Shown: positions 30,719 to 51,949, counted from the stretch's first letter. The stretch is DNA of 64,000 nt from Macrostomum hystrix (GCA_950097015.1 CATNEN010000001.1:16496501-16560500); one strand, 5' to 3'. Notes: generated from the letters alone by a model not told the origin. Made by a program: numbers and translations.

Positions 30719-33700
30719 TCACTTGTAGCAGACTGGCTGCCGAGGACGAAGCCCGTACGGCTCCCGGATCTCCGGGCTCCGGTCCCGGTTGGCACCTATG
30801 GCTGGAGACTCCAGGTCTGGAGGCAGGTCGACCACATCAAGTTTCACCGGAGCAGCACCGGTTTCAGAAGCCTCTGGTGGCCTCGGAGTCTCTGGCCGGC
30901 CGCTCCATTGGTTCGCGTGCGCCAGCCGCAAGCCACCGTCGGGCAGGTCAGCAGGAGCAACCAGCGCCGTGTTCAGGCCGTGCTGCACCACGAACTTGGC
31001 CGGAATCGGCGGGGTTCCGGGACGCATTCTCAGCCAGATCGAATCGCCCGCCTGCTCAGTCATCGTTAGTGGGTGGCGAAGCCGCCGGCCCCACATGAGG
31101 ACATCCGGGGACGCGGTGCGATTCCCGCTCGGCCTGCTGGTCCTGATCGTCAACAGCAGCTTCTGCAGGAAGTGGTCAAACGGCACCACCTTCGTCCACG
31201 CCTTGAGCCCGTCCTTGAGGATCCTCACCAGCCTTTCTGCCTGACCGTTGGAGGCGGGGTGATACGGCGGAGTGTGCAGCTCCCGGCATCCGATGCTCTC
31301 CAGCCACCGAGAAACTTTCTCCGACTTGAACTCGGGTGCGTTGTCAGACACCAGAGTTCGGGGCACTCCGTTCCTAGCGAAGACCGCTCTCAGAACACGC
31401 AGAACGCTGTCAGCCGATCGGTCCGGCACCTGAATCGCCTCAGGCCAGCCTGAGTAGGAGTCAGACAGCAGCAGGAGCAATCCAACACCAATCCAACACC
31501 AGAAATGTCGCAGTGGTCCATGTGGACTCGAGACCATGGCTCACTTTCAGCTGGCCAAACATCAATCTTCCTCGGCAGCACTGGTCGAGTTTCTGAGCAC
31601 TGCTGGCACCGCTGCACAAAATCTCGGACATCTCGATCCAGGCCAGGCCACCAGAACTCCTTGGCAATGTGCGCCTTGGTGTTGTCCGCGCTCGGGTGCA
31701 CTTCATCATGGGCAGCCTCTAGAATCCGCCTGCGGAGAATGGGTGGCGGCACAATTCTGGTTCCATGGATCACCAAACCGTCTTCCACTGACAATGCTTC
31801 CCGGCACGCCTTGTACGGCCTTTCAACCTGCGACACCTGGCCCCATCTGCCTGATCTGATTCTCTGCTGCAGCCGTCTCAGCAGCGAGCACATCTTGGTC
31901 CCTTCTCGTAGCTCCTGAAGAGTCACCAGCGTCCCTTCCGAGATGAACTCTGACTCCAGCTGATGGACCGACTCATTCAGCAGGTCTTTGTTGACAAAGC
32001 TCAGGCGAGACAAAGCATCAGCATCCACCATCAGCCTTCCAGGCACGTACTCCACCTCATAGTCAAAAGCCGATAGCCGCAGGGCCCAGCGCGTTAATCT
32101 TGCCGACACAGTTTTAGGCAGGTTTTTACTCGGATTGAAGATGTACTTCAGAGGCTCATGGTCCGTCTGAAGCGTGAACCTCTTGCCCAGCAGCATCTTG
32201 CGAGCTCTTTCCACCGCCCACACAATGGCCAGCGCCTCTCTCTCAATGTTCGAATAGTTCGCTTCAGCTTTTGTCAAGGCACGAGACAGGTACATGACAG
32301 GATGGCCGGACTGAACTAAGACAGCTCCTAACGACTGCTCGCTAGCATCGACTCGCAGGCACACTGGGGCGCTGACGTCAAACGGTTTCACGCACGGATT
32401 CGAACTCAGGCACTCCTTCACTTGGGCGAAAGCTGCTTCAGCTGCCGGACTCCAGTCAAACACACGATCCAATTGGAGAAGTTCCTGCAGCGGCCGGCAC
32501 TTCTCGGCAAAATTGGGGACCAGCCGACCATAAAACTGGGCCAGCCCCAGAAAGCGCTCCAAATCTTTCTTGTTCCTCGGAGCTTCAACTTGCTGAATTC
32601 TCAGAACCATTCCGGGATCTGGTTTAATTCCCTCGACATCAATGATATGGCCCAGGAACTTAAGACTGCTAGCCTCCATGATGCACTTAGCCTCATTGAT
32701 TTTCACATTCGCTGCTCGCAGCTTGCCTAGCACCACTTCCCGGATGTTCTCCAGCTCTGCATGGGACACCGCTCCCATGAGGACGTCATCCTGGTACACA
32801 ATCACGCTCGGGTGCTCACCCAGCAGCTTCTCCATCTCACGCTGAAACACCGAAGGAGAGACCTTAATGCCGTACGGCAGGCGGTTGAATCGGTAGCAGC
32901 CGAACGGCGTGTTGATGGTGGTGATGTCCTTGGACTCGTCCTCCAGCGGAATCTGATAGTAGGCGTCAGACAGGTCCAGTCGGCAGAACAGCTTTTTGTT
33001 GGCCATCTTGGAGAATGCGGTCTCAATTGATGGGGTCAGGTACGTTTGATCCTGCACCCACTGATTGACCGCCGTATAGTCTCCACAGATCCGCACCGAC
33101 ACCTTGTCCGACTTCACGGTCACCACGATCGGGCTGCCCCACTCAGACGACGCTACCTTCTTGACTATTCCCGCCTTCTCCATCAGGTCCAGCTCCTTCT
33201 TCACTAACGGCCGCAAAGCTAACGGCAGCTCGCGGGCTGGTTGAAAAATCGGCCGAGCTCCTGCCTTTAACCGAATCTCTCCTAAGGCTCCCTTGATGCC
33301 CAACAGACTCTCATACCTGTTGTTGCTGGCTGGCCCCGCCTCGTTCGAATGGTGCGCTGGCAGCGAGCTCAACAGGTCCCTGCCGAGCAGTCCGAACTTC
33401 TGCTGGCAGTCAATGACAGGCAGCTCCGCCGCGATGAAACAGCCGTCAGAGCCATCAGTCTCTAGAAGGCACTCCAGGATGCCGAGCTGCTTCATCACAT
33501 GGCCGTCATAAGCCAGCATTCGTGATTTCACTGACTTTAGTGCCGGCCTTCCAAGATCCTCCCAGATCCTTTTCGAGATTAACGAGCACGAGGCGCCGCT
33601 GTCCTTCTCCATCTTCACCTGCTTGCTGTTGATTCGCACCATGCAGAAGGCGGCCGGGCTGCCCTCGCCGCAGTAGAACACCGGATCGTCGCGGGTCACT

Positions 33701-34554
33701 ACTGAGACGGCACCCTTGGCTTCGGTCGGTGTGGCGAAGTGAGTCCTGGCGCTCCGACAGACCTTGGCGAAGTGGCCGTGTTTCCCGCACTGATTGCAGG
33801 TGGCCTTCAGAGCCCAGCAGTCAGTAGGCCGGCGATGTGACATTCGGCCGCAGCGCTGGCAGCTTTGAGCCTCATTCGGCTGCCTCTGCTTCCACTTCTG
33901 AACTGCATTCACGCTATCCACTTCTAGCTCCTTTGCTGGCATCTCAGGTGTCATGCTATCCATCTGGTGCACCGTGGTGTCCAGCGCAGCTGAGGCCCCT
34001 GACGAGAAAGTGCTCACCATCTGAAGCTGCTGAACATAGTCGGTGATCTGGTCGACGGATAACGCAGCCGTGACCTCGCGCTCGAGAACCTTGCTCCTGA
34101 CCTCCTGATTGTTGAGGCCGGCGATGAGTCGCATCTTGACCAGCTGCTCTGCTGGGTCAACGTCCTTGTCCTTCAGCTTTTCAAACTCGCACGCCACAGC
34201 CTGTTCTCGAAGACGGGCGGCAAATCCTGCTATGGTCTCGCCCTCGCCCTGGCGCAGGGACATAAAGGCCGCTCTCTCTGCGATCAGCAGCCTCTTCTGC
34301 GGTTCCAGAAACTTTACTAGACTCGACTTGATGTCGTTCCATTTCATCTTTGAAAGCTGACTAGGTGCAACCAGCTGCTTCACCTTGATGAGCTGGGCTA
34401 CTCCGAGGCAGCCCAGGAAAGCGTCAGTCAGTGCCAGGTTGCCATCGGTGTCCTGAATTCCTTTTGATCGCGCCTGTGCGTCAAAAACTTCAACCCATGC
34501 TCGCAGCTCATCTATACTGCCGAGGGGCAATGGGTCCCGCAGCTTGATTGACAT
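30719..34554 (-). pseudogene. Ty3/gypsy Gag-Pol polyprotein with an 11-bp duplication in integrase
   Basis: ATG at 34,554. Order: capsid-like region, two CCHC knuckles (CQRCGRMSHRRPTDC and CNQCGKHGHFAKVC), protease (DSGASCSLI), reverse transcriptase (RLDLSDAYYQIPL, then YQDDVLMG), RNase H (RVDASEQSLGAVL, TDHEPLKYIF) and the integrase HHCC finger (H...H...CQQC). The frame runs unbroken to the first integrase Asp (HMDHCD). A tandem copy of an 11-bp unit at 31,479-31,500 then shifts the frame. The remaining integrase core (SDNAPEF, HPASNGQAERL) continues in the next frame to stop 30,719. Gag and Pol are in one frame. This single break is the only obvious lesion. Confidence 0.95.
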
Positions 34555-34581
34555 CCAACAATCCTGCTTGCGACGCCAAAA

Positions 34582-34875
34582 TGTTAACCGAGACAAGCCA
34601 AGGCGAGAGATTGCGAGGTGTCGAAACCCTCAACGAGAGAAACAGGCGATAGCTATGCGATAGCCAATATATTGTAGCTCAATAACACACTGGAGTTGAG
34701 CAGCTCCAACCCCAGGACTAAAACCAGCCATGTACATGCACTAATAGATAAGCAATATAACGACAGCACGCGCACAGCTGGACTGAGTGAAAACACGTAC
34801 ATAGCCAGCCAATAACAACGCAACGCACAGTGAGGCCCGCCTAGCCCAGAGCCACGCAGAGTGAACAGTCTAACA
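34582..34875 (-). repeat. 5' LTR of the Ty3 element (294 bp)
   Basis: Partner of 30,303-30,598. In the minus orientation it is followed by TTT and the primer binding site. Confidence 0.95.
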
Positions 34876-34889
34876 GGGCCCTATTGGTG

Positions 34890-35955
34890 GAATAAATTCT
34901 TATAATTATTATGAAATACGCTAGTCTGATACTGCTCTGTCTGGTGCAATTTCTAGAGAGTTTTGTTGCCCGGCAACAAGCGCTGACGCTTGTTTGTAGT
35001 TAAAAATAGACAGCCAGGCTGGCTAATGAGAGTGGAGTTGCACTTTGGGCATTTATCCCCAAATTTATTACTGCTCAGCATTTTGTCTACTCAAGCATTT
35101 CTCTTGCCGCCGATTGCAGTAGAGCGAGTCCCGAGACAAGCTGACGCCATTTTTGGGATAGGGCGTACAGGCCCGGTACATAATTCAATTGCACTTAGTT
35201 TGCGCTCGATATTTCCCAAAATCGCGATCTTTAAGCTGTTTGTTGGCCTGGCTATCGCTGACGTAGGAGTCACGCTGCGACTGTAAAATAAACAATTTTG
35301 TGGGCCTGTAATGACTTATCTTCTAGAAAGTTTAACCTTCAAAGTTTAACCTATAGACTGTTAAACCTGGCCCCATTCGATCGGCAGTACAGATGCTTCC
35401 AAGGGCAGAGAACAACCGTTGTCTTTGTCTTCATGGGCTGAGATTCGAACTACTGACGTCTAGCTTCAGAAGTTTGAAGCTCTACAGAATAACTGCGGCC
35501 CATTTATGCTGCATGTTTAGTTCTTTCGCTCTTAGTGATTCTACTAATCATATTCAGTTAGCAACAATTTGCTGCAGGGCTGATATTAATGCTTTGCTTT
35601 CACATGCTTTATAATCAGTTTTTTCAGCTGCAAATCGTTTTCACCCACCGGGTCAGTTTAAAGCCAGGCCATTTAATAAATGCAGTATCGCCACAACGCT
35701 GACCACACAATGGGAAGGCGAATGAAGCAGGATTTATTGGATAGGGAGGGTTTTTTTAAGGCGAGAGGTGAGTCAACAGTGCTCACCCGGGTGCAAGTTG
35801 GGGGTGAATCTTGAAAACAGACCGATCGGGCTGAGTGCCAGGGCTGGGGTGGTGGGGAGAATTCTCCCCAATCAGCACGGCGAACCTTCGCATTCCATTC
35901 CGTCCGTTCTACTCAGTTCGCTTTTTTCTCCCGAGGCAAGTCCCGTGCAGAGTGC
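34890..35955. other. Region upstream of the membrane-protein gene
   Basis: No supported gene. Short frames such as 34,990-35,286 show no recognisable features. Confidence 0.3.
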
Positions 35956-35972
35956 TGTAGGGCAATATAAAG
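35956..35972 (+). promoter_or_regulatory. TATA-like box upstream of the two-span membrane-protein ORF
   Basis: aatataaag in a GC-flanked context about 300 bases before the ATG at 36,267. It is a plausible core promoter with a 5' untranslated region or short intron between. Confidence 0.35.
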
Positions 35973-36266
35973 AACCGCGTCCTCTTGACTTGACTGTAGA
36001 ATTTTTTTCTCAGTTTTACAGCCAAAAATCTGAGCGGACTTGCAGGCAAAAAAAGCTGAGGAAAGGGAGTTTTTTGAGCGTGAAAAGAAACACCTGCAGA
36101 TTCTGCGGCGGATTCACCCGGAAACGACCGGAATTTTGATTGGCAACCAGACAGCATTAGAGTAAAGCAGCAAGTGGTTTGCACGCGTAGCATTTTCTGC
36201 TTTCTCTGCTAGTAGCTTAGCCTACTCTGGCTGACCAGCTCAGTTGGTAGTAAAGAAAGCCCAGCA

Positions 36267-37082
36267 ATGGGTGTGATCATGAAGCAGGTGTGGATTAGCA
36301 GCGAGTGCCGCAAGCTCGTGTCCCACAAGCTGCAGCGCCGCCTCGTCATCATCTCCGTGGTGCTCGGCGTCGCTTTATTTCTTTTGTTTCTCGGCGGCCT
36401 GATGTGGGCCCTTATAGCGGCCAATCGCGATCCTTCAGTAAACCTCGCAGCTCTCAAGTACGTCTCCTATGCCTTTTTCGGCATCGGTGGCTTCGGCCTG
36501 GTGGCCTTCTCTGTAATGTGGCTGCTGTTCGTTCGAGACGCCAAGTTCGAGATTCATCAGCAGGAGCTGCGGCACGCGCCCGACCTGTTCCGCTTCCCAC
36601 CGCCAGAGCCAGAAGATGAGTCGGCACCGCCGTCTGTCTCCGTGGCCGGTGCTGAGGAGAGCACCCAGATGACTGACTTGCACGGCGCCAGCCATCCGGA
36701 CCTGGTCGTGGCGGTCGCGGTTGAAGTCACTGCGCCGCGCGAACGGCCTGGAGTCGTCTCCTCGGACGGTACTCGACACCCCAGCGAGTCGTCCTGGACC
36801 ACCGGGAGTGTCTACGACCCGGCCAGCCCGTCCGGCGGAATCGCGTCGACTTCTTCAGAGAGGCCATTGACTGCGGCGCTCCCGGGTCGATATCACCGGG
36901 GCGCTCGCCTGCACAGCGACATGCCTCGGCCTCGGGCTGTGAGCCAGACCGATTCGCTCTACGAAGTGTCGGCAATGCCCGCGTCGCCGTCTGCTGCAGT
37001 CATCCTAGAGCCGACAAGCCTGTACTTGTCCCGTCCCAGCTCTGTGACCACCAGCAGCAGTAAGGAGCGATTTATTGTTTGA
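36267..37082 (+). CDS. Two-span membrane protein, unrecognised
   Basis: 271 residues in one exon, from ATG 36,267 (cagcaATGG context). A short basic N-terminus precedes a first span at about 26-48 (VIISVVLGVALFLLFLGGL) and a second at about 65-88 (YVSYAFFGIGGFGLVAF). A 180-residue Pro/Ser/Thr-rich hydrophilic tail follows, with FPPPEPEDE and several Ser-Arg phosphosite-like motifs, ending KERFIV. Both termini are expected in the cytoplasm. The length and layout recall small tetraspan/TMEM-type adaptor proteins with long tails, but I recognise no family. GC-rich third positions and the absence of lesions support a real host gene. A SINE fragment begins shortly after the stop. Confidence 0.65.
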   Translation: MGVIMKQVWISSECRKLVSHKLQRRLVIISVVLGVALFLLFLGGLMWALIAANRDPSVNLAALKYVSYAFFGIGGFGLVAFSVMWLLFVRDAKFEIHQQELRHAPDLFRFPPPEPEDESAPPSVSVAGAEESTQMTDLHGASHPDLVVAVAVEVTAPRERPGVVSSDGTRHPSESSWTTGSVYDPASPSGGIASTSSERPLTAALPGRYHRGARLHSDMPRPRAVSQTDSLYEVSAMPASPSAAVILEPTSLYLSRPSSVTTSSSKERFIV

Positions 37083-37127
37083 TATTCCATGTACAGCGAG
37101 GCGGAGGGACTCCACTGCTTCACAATA

Positions 37128-37215
37128 ACCAGAGATGGGGCCCAGTCCATGGACTGAACAGCTGTAAGCTTGCGGTGCAACTGCCAGTACATGCGCCTCA
37201 ACTGGGTAAGGTGCG
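37128..37215 (+). repeat. SINE family A fragment
   Basis: Contains gcccagtccatggactgaac followed by a diverged tail. Lies just 3' of the membrane-protein ORF, probably in its 3' untranslated region. Confidence 0.5.
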
Positions 37216-37861
37216 TTATCAATCAACCATCTATGGACGGATGGTGTCTCTCTCTCTCAAATGCGTCAATCTATTGATATTGATAAACAAGTTTTCATAA
37301 TCTCGTTACACTGCAATGCCTGCAACCCTTTGCACCTCAAATCCATTGCCTATCGTTTGACAAAGCAAAAATGGTTTATTACTCAGAATTGTGGATAATT
37401 GTGTTGATTGCAAACCGAAATTCTTTCATGGCATCCAAATTCAAGCATTCGCTCTTCCTGTTACCGGTAAAGCAACTACTAAAAAAAATAATGGCTTATA
37501 CTCGAAATTGTTGCTTAAAGTGCATTCATGAGACACTGTTTATTCTGTGCTGCTTTTTTACTCTTTAAGATGTTCCTATAGGACTGAAGAAAATTCATCG
37601 CCCCATAAATAAATAATATTGTAATGCCGGAAAAATGACTACTCAAATATATACACCTCTATATTCGTAATGGCAAAATTTCTAGTAATTCCGTGTATTA
37701 TCAGTTCTTAAGTATAGAATCGTTTGTTATTACTCTAATAACAGAAGTTAAAAAAGTCTTTGATTTGCACCGACGCATCAATAAGCCAGCGAGGACCAAA
37801 GATCTCAGTGCCTTCAGTAAATCAGAAAATACTCGTAATAATAATCATATTTAATAATTGA

Positions 37862-38118
37862 TTACACCTGCACCGATTGGGCCAGATGTGCAGCCGACAG
37901 CACAGCCGCAGATGTTGCGCGGCGCATCTGAAGGTTGCGTACTCAGTTACCCCAGCTAATGCTGGTACCCATTTAACAGCTGGGTGAACTGATGCAATGT
38001 AGTGTTAAGTGTCCTGCTAGAGGACAATGGACACAAATTGTTCCAGTGGAGTCGGGAATCGAACCCCCGACCTTCAAGTCGTGACTCCGGCGCTCTAGTC
38101 ACTAGGCTACAATACCTC
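37862..38118 (-). repeat. SINE family A, near full length
   Basis: In reverse: tRNA-like head with B box gggttcgattcccgactcc, body with caatttgtgtcc, tail with gctgcggctgtgctgtcggc and acctg end. Inserted in AT-rich DNA with an ataataat-type flank. Confidence 0.85.
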
Positions 38119-39458
38119 AACAGGATAGCGATAGCGAAACAGGATATAAAGTCTGTTTTTTAGTTGGTCACATGTGGACAATGTGAAACAACTGCAGTGT
38201 TAGTATTTGAGTATGATTGATTTGTTCACTTTATATTTTGTAGCATTTTTTATAACGCACGCACTGTATTAGGCCTCTTAAAATGATTCGAATAAAATGA
38301 TTTTGTAGTACGAGTGCATTAAAAAAATTATTGAAATGGCTATTTTGCTCTGCTGTTGCACAATGCAGTATTGCTTTTAAAATGACAGACAATGATAATC
38401 TTTGAGATCAGTGCAATATTTTCCAGTCACTGGTAAATAACTACATTTTCTCCCCATACCAGAGCAGTACAAAAATGAGTCGAAAAGGACTTTATGAGCC
38501 GTTGAGTCAGAGTATAGACAAGCAGTACTCTCATTAGAACTACCGTTGACTGCTACCCCAGTTTAAGAGGCAACACTAGAGACAATCAGAAAGAAAAGTG
38601 CTCAGCTGAGAAAACGATTCAGCAATGGGAAAATTCCCTATTAGCTCCAGGCCCTGCCAGCTCTGAATCAACTGACAAGTCTCACTTGCTTCCGGGAACA
38701 CAAAACGTTTCTAGACAATTGGAAGTAAAAAAGAAGAAATGGTCAGGCATTAATGGGTTAGACCCTTTTGAAGCACTAATGTACTGTAATGTTTTAAGTC
38801 CACAATGTTTTTACTATTTCCAATAAATTCGCCTTCTTTCTAACAACAAGAGCTATTCTGTTTCTAGTGCTGTACACAAGATTGACGCAAGCTGTTTTGC
38901 TGACATTATGACTAATAAAAGCTTTGCAGAGAATGAGATGCAGTCAGCTGTTCCGTTTGATAGCACACCAAATTAGCGAATTCAAGCGCAATTATTTTCG
39001 GAACACAAAAAAGCAGCGACAAACACTCTCTGAGTAGCGAAGTGTATTTACTAGCTTAATAAAAAAGAGAAAAAATAGAGTTTACACTGAGTTTGACGTC
39101 ACAATACACAAATTATTGCGGTGCATCAAAGCTTAACAGGCTTAGAGAGAAAGCTGGTGTCATTGGTGTGTGAGAAGCACTTTACAGGAAAAACAGTTTG
39201 TACAGATTTTTTGCTGAAAATAAGAGCTTGCTTGTTATTTATCGTCATGAAGGGATGAGTAAATGTGAGTTGTTCTTATTTCAAAGCCTAAGAAGAGCAC
39301 AAGGTATACAGACAAGCCCAAAAGGAAGAATGTAGGTGTCACAGAAACTGCGATTTAAATCAAAATATTTTCACTGTCTGATGCTGGACAGAACCTTAAA
39401 AACACAAAACACCTCCGATATGGACATTGTGTTAGCCGTTTGTCAATCTGCGGGCGCA
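38119..39458. other. Region without a supported gene, 3' of the CaMKK gene
   Basis: A 100-codon frame without a start (38,517-38,825, plus) contains a plausible-looking stretch (KKKKWSGINGLDPFEAL) and ends at a TAA, but I recognise no family and cannot tell it from chance. Confidence 0.25.
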
Positions 39459-47850
<8,392 letters not shown>

Positions 47851-49423
47851 TGCGAAATCAGAGAATCGAATTAACGACGAGGGCTCGAAATTGCTCCAGG
47901 CCAAAGAGGGCACGTGACTATAGGAAGCCGAATGAGGCTGTTGTTGGGAATGCAAAAGCGAACGACCTCTCTACTAACTCAAGTTCCTGCTGCTGCAAAC
48001 GGGCCCCCTTTGTGCCCCGCAGCCAGTCTATATAGCCCCTCCATGCCTGTTTTTTGCGAATCTGACAGGGCGTCGGGTTCTGAGGTGCTCCGTGCATTCC
48101 CCTCACCCAGACCGAGGGAGGCGGTCTTGTGAAAGCCGAGAAGGCGAGACAGACAGCGAAAAGAAGAAGATGAGAAAAATAGACACAGAGAAGGGGGAAG
48201 GGCGGAGAAGGGCAGGAGGATTATGCGAAGTCTGAGTAGCCACGGCAGAGCAGGAAGTGACGCTGGCAAGTTTGAGAGCAACGCATCGGGGTGGGCACTC
48301 GACGACTCACCTTTCAAACTGCCCATTACGTAGGAGAAAAATAGGGGAAAAATAGGGGGAAGCAGTGATTTCTTAGTCTCAAATTTAGTCTCTTTCATCT
48401 CGTATTTTTCTAGCTAGGCCTCCCTCTGAAGCGGTTTTAACGAGATCATGTCCCCTGCGCCTCAGACGGGGTCACGGGACAGGAAGGCGATGCTGGAGAA
48501 GCGGGAAGAGCTCGAGGCGCTTGGCTCGGAACTGACCCCGAGATGCGTGAGGATGCAGCGAGTGACTGAGGCGGAGGGGAGATGGGGGAAGGAAGCGAGG
48601 GTTACTGGGGCGAGTGTGTCACATAGAAACTAATATAACACATAAGGCTCGGAAGCAATATTTCTCTCGGATAGGAGCTCGAGTCGAAGAAGACTTGGCC
48701 CAGCACAGCATACTGTTCGTGTCAGTTTTCCCAATCTGCGTGCAAGATAAGGGGATAATCTCCGTGGCCGACTTAGCCGACTCAGACGAGCATAGGCGGT
48801 AATACGAGGAGGACCCTAGCCTCATCGTCTGGAGTCAGTTTGCAGACTAAAAGCTAATGCGGATTCGTTAATTTATCCCACCTATTTATTCATGCGGCCA
48901 GTGCAACGCACATTGCGTCTGAGACTTGCATTAATAAACCACACATGCCAATCGCCAGCAAGGCAGAGGACAAGATGTGAGCACAGTTGTTAGAATTCCT
49001 CAGGGTGTGGCCTCAGATGTCTTTGTCAAGACGGCGCATGTCTCAGCACACAAAGAATCTAGGGTTTGCCGGATCGAACGGAAATGATGCTGTAAAAATA
49101 TATCTGCACAACTGAAGTCGAGCTGCGTGGCCACTCCCACTGACTTCACAAAATCGACATTAGTGTAATAAATTAGGTCCGTGAGCTTGCGGCCGGGTAT
49201 TAGCCCAAACATAGGAATCAATAGGTCCAATCAATGCCTTAGAAGCTTAGTTCAGGGACACGGACACACAGGTATAGATCTGCTAGTCAACTTCTTCAGC
49301 GCAGGCTGTGATCAGTGAAGGCAAACAAACACTGAAAACAGTCCAAAATCCCCATTGCTTCAGCGCTATACCTGCCTTTACCTAGCTCTGATTTCCTCTC
49401 TCCCCTGCATTACTTCCTCCCCC

Positions 49424-49424
<1 letters not shown>
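47851..49424. other. 5' flank of CaMKK, no supported gene
   Basis: Should contain the CaMKK promoter and its first exon(s), which I could not place. Short frames on both strands (for example 49,000-49,230 minus, 76 codons) show no recognised features. Confidence 0.3.

Positions 49425-49464
<40 letters not shown>
49425..49464 (+). repeat. (GT)20 microsatellite
   Basis: Uninterrupted GT dinucleotide run of about 40 bases. Confidence 0.98.
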
Positions 49465-49466
<2 letters not shown>

Positions 49467-50205
49467 TGTGCGTGCGATTCTGCACTACAAAGATGGAGCT
49501 GCCGCAACGCTGGACTCATTCATTGTCACCGCAAGGAAGCAAGTTAGGGCTAGGAGAAGCAGAGAGAACCGGGAGTAGGTCGGGTAGAGAAATGCACTTG
49601 GACTACCAATTCAGCAGTCGGGATAATGACAATCTGCGCTCCCCTGCCCCAGTCTCATTGTGCTCCCTTCGTCTCAATTAAGCGATCGGCAGGCCGAGAA
49701 TTTGGCCTGAGGGGCGGCCTCGCGTCCTTCTGGATGCAGCCTCCTTCTGCTTCTTGTTGGCCAGAGGCGGATTGGAGGAGCCCGTCATGGAGGAAAAAAC
49801 TGCTGCATCTCGAGGCCTCTTCTATCCCCCTGCTCCACTTTCTCCCTCTCCACTGTATCCGGGAGTGTTTATAGTGTTGCCAAATGCTGCCTGTTTCCCT
49901 GCTGAGCCGCGTAGAGGATTGCTCACTTGAGTTCGCTGAGCTGGGACAGTGCTTTGTACCTTTGCGCGGCTACGCACGATACTAATAAACGTTTGTGCCG
50001 CCCCCAACATTTTCTTTTCTGTGACTTCTCACAGCCTCCTCGTCTTTACTGCTCGTGTAGCACCAGAATCTAAGCCAACTTAACTGCTCATCGATTCAGA
50101 TCACCCAGCTGTAAAATCGGTTCCAGCATCAGCTGTGGTAATTCAGGGAGGGTGTGTGGCGTCCCATTGGGAGTTGTAATGTGTTCTCATAGTATTAATA
50201 ATAAT

Positions 50206-50400
50206 AATTGAGCACAGCTGCCCCAATTGGGCCGGATGTGCAGCCGACAGCACAGCCGCAGCTATTGCGCGGCGCATCTGAAGGCTGCGTACAACTGTAC
50301 AGTCCATGGACTGGAGCGACGCTACACCCAACCTTAATTACTAATTAAACAGCTGAAGCAGCACAAAGTCTTGCTAAAGGACACAAATCGGGCTGTAACC
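50206..50400 (-). repeat. SINE family A fragment
   Basis: Tail region (acagccgcagctattgcgcg, cagtccatggactgg) and part of the body (aaaggacacaaat); the tRNA head is missing. A short plus-strand piece of the same family abuts it at about 50,110-50,170. Confidence 0.75.
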
Positions 50401-50997
50401 CGTAGCTACAAACGACCTGTTCTAAGCAGCTTTTAAATGTGCTGTAAGACAATGTGCTAAACAGTAGCAAAGGCTTCTCCCAGGCCATTTCTCTAATATT
50501 CTTTAGTGATTCCTTCAATTTATTTCTTGGACTTTAATCACTTACACAGGTGCACATTCACCGCTTGAAGCGATAGATGACCTTAATTTATCAAGGATTA
50601 GAATTAGACAAATTCAGTTCTGACAGCAATCGTGCGCGAGGAAAGGATGCGAGAGAAATCAGTAGGAAAATTCTTGTCTGACTGACGAAATTATTAATTT
50701 TAATTAATTCTCGGGTTCAGTTTAAAAAATCTCACGTTTTTTTTTAAAAAAATCATCTCTAATTAATTGTCGCCAAATACTACAGCTAACGGCGGTTTCT
50801 GAATTTTAGTGCAGTTGCTTACAGGCAGTTCAAACTGAGGACACCCGCTTCTTATTCTCAACCTCCCTCTGCCTTCGCCTTCGCCTCTGCTTTCGCCTCT
50901 CACTCTTCTAATGCCAACTCACTCTGTGTTTATTCATCTCTCCATCCACATTATTAGCTTTTTCCTCCTCTCCTACTTACTACACTTATCTCCCCCT

Positions 50998-51940
50998 ATA
51001 ACTCCCCATTCTCCCCATTCTACCCTTCTCTCCCTATTCTATCCTTCTCTCCCCATTCTATCCTTCTCTCCCCATTCTACCCTTCTCTCCCCATTCTACC
51101 CTTCTCTCCCCATTCTACCTTTCTCTCCCCATTCTACCCTTCTCTCCCCATTCTATCCTTCTCTCCCCATTCTACCCTTCTCTCCCCATTCTACCCTTCT
51201 CTCCCCATTCTACCCTTCTCTCCCCATTCTACCCTTCTCTCCCCATTCTACCCTTCTCTCCCCATTCTACCCTTCTCTCCCCATTCTACCCTTCTCTCCC
51301 CATTCTACCCTTCTCTCCCCATTCTACCCTTCTCTCCCCATTCTACCTTTCTCTCCCCATTCTACCTTTCTCTCCCCATTCTACCCTTCTCTCCCCATTC
51401 TACCCTTCTCTCCCCATTCTACCTTTCTCTCCCCATTCTACCCTTCTCTCCCCATTCTACCCTTCTCTCCCCATTCTACCCTTCTCTCCCCATTCTACCC
51501 TTCTCTCCCCATTCTACCCTTCTCTCCCCATTCTACCTTTCTCTCCCCATTCTACCCTTCTCTCCCCATTCTACCCTTCTCTCCCCATTCTACCCTTCTC
51601 TCCCCATTCTACCCTTCTCTCCCCATTCTACCCTTCTCTCCCCATTCTACCTTTCTCTCCCCATTCTACCCTTCTCTCCCCATTCTACCCTTCTCTCCCC
51701 ATTCTACCTTTCTCTCCCATTCAACCCTTCTCTCCCCATTCTACCCTTCTCTCCCCATTCTACCCTTCTCTCCCCATTCTACCTTTCTCTCCCCATTCTA
51801 CCCTTCTCTCCCCATTCAACCCTTCTCTCCCCATTCTACCCTTCTCTCCCCATTCTACCCTTCTCTCCCCATTCTACCTTTCTCTCCCCATTCTACCCTT
51901 CTCTCCCCATTCTACCCTTCTCTCCCCATTCTGCACCTAG
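50998..51940 (+). repeat. 19-bp minisatellite, about 49 copies
   Basis: Unit ccccattctacccttctct, very homogeneous, with a cctttctct variant scattered through it. Because 19 is not a multiple of three and the unit lacks stops, a 387-codon frame crosses it in all three phases in turn; that frame is an artefact. Confidence 0.97.
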
Positions 51941-51949
51941 AGTCTTCAC

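Larger units (their letters stand above)
30303..34875 (-). mobile_element. Ty3/gypsy LTR retrotransposon, nearly intact
   Basis: 4.57 kb with LTRs at 30,303-30,598 and 34,582-34,875 that begin TGTTA and end TAACA. They differ by one 2-bp deletion as far as I can see, so the insertion is young. Flanks carry a 5-bp duplication GGGCC (30,298-30,302 and 34,876-34,880). The coding strand is minus, so the 5' LTR is the right-hand one. Primer binding site at 34,563-34,578 (TGGCGTCGCAAGCAGG); purine-rich GCGGGGAGCAG just before the 3' LTR (30,599-30,609). No envelope-like ORF. Confidence 0.97.

Noticed and set aside
30789-31453. Plus-strand ORFs over the Ty3 integrase
   Set aside because: Antisense shadows of the polyprotein, with no domain content.
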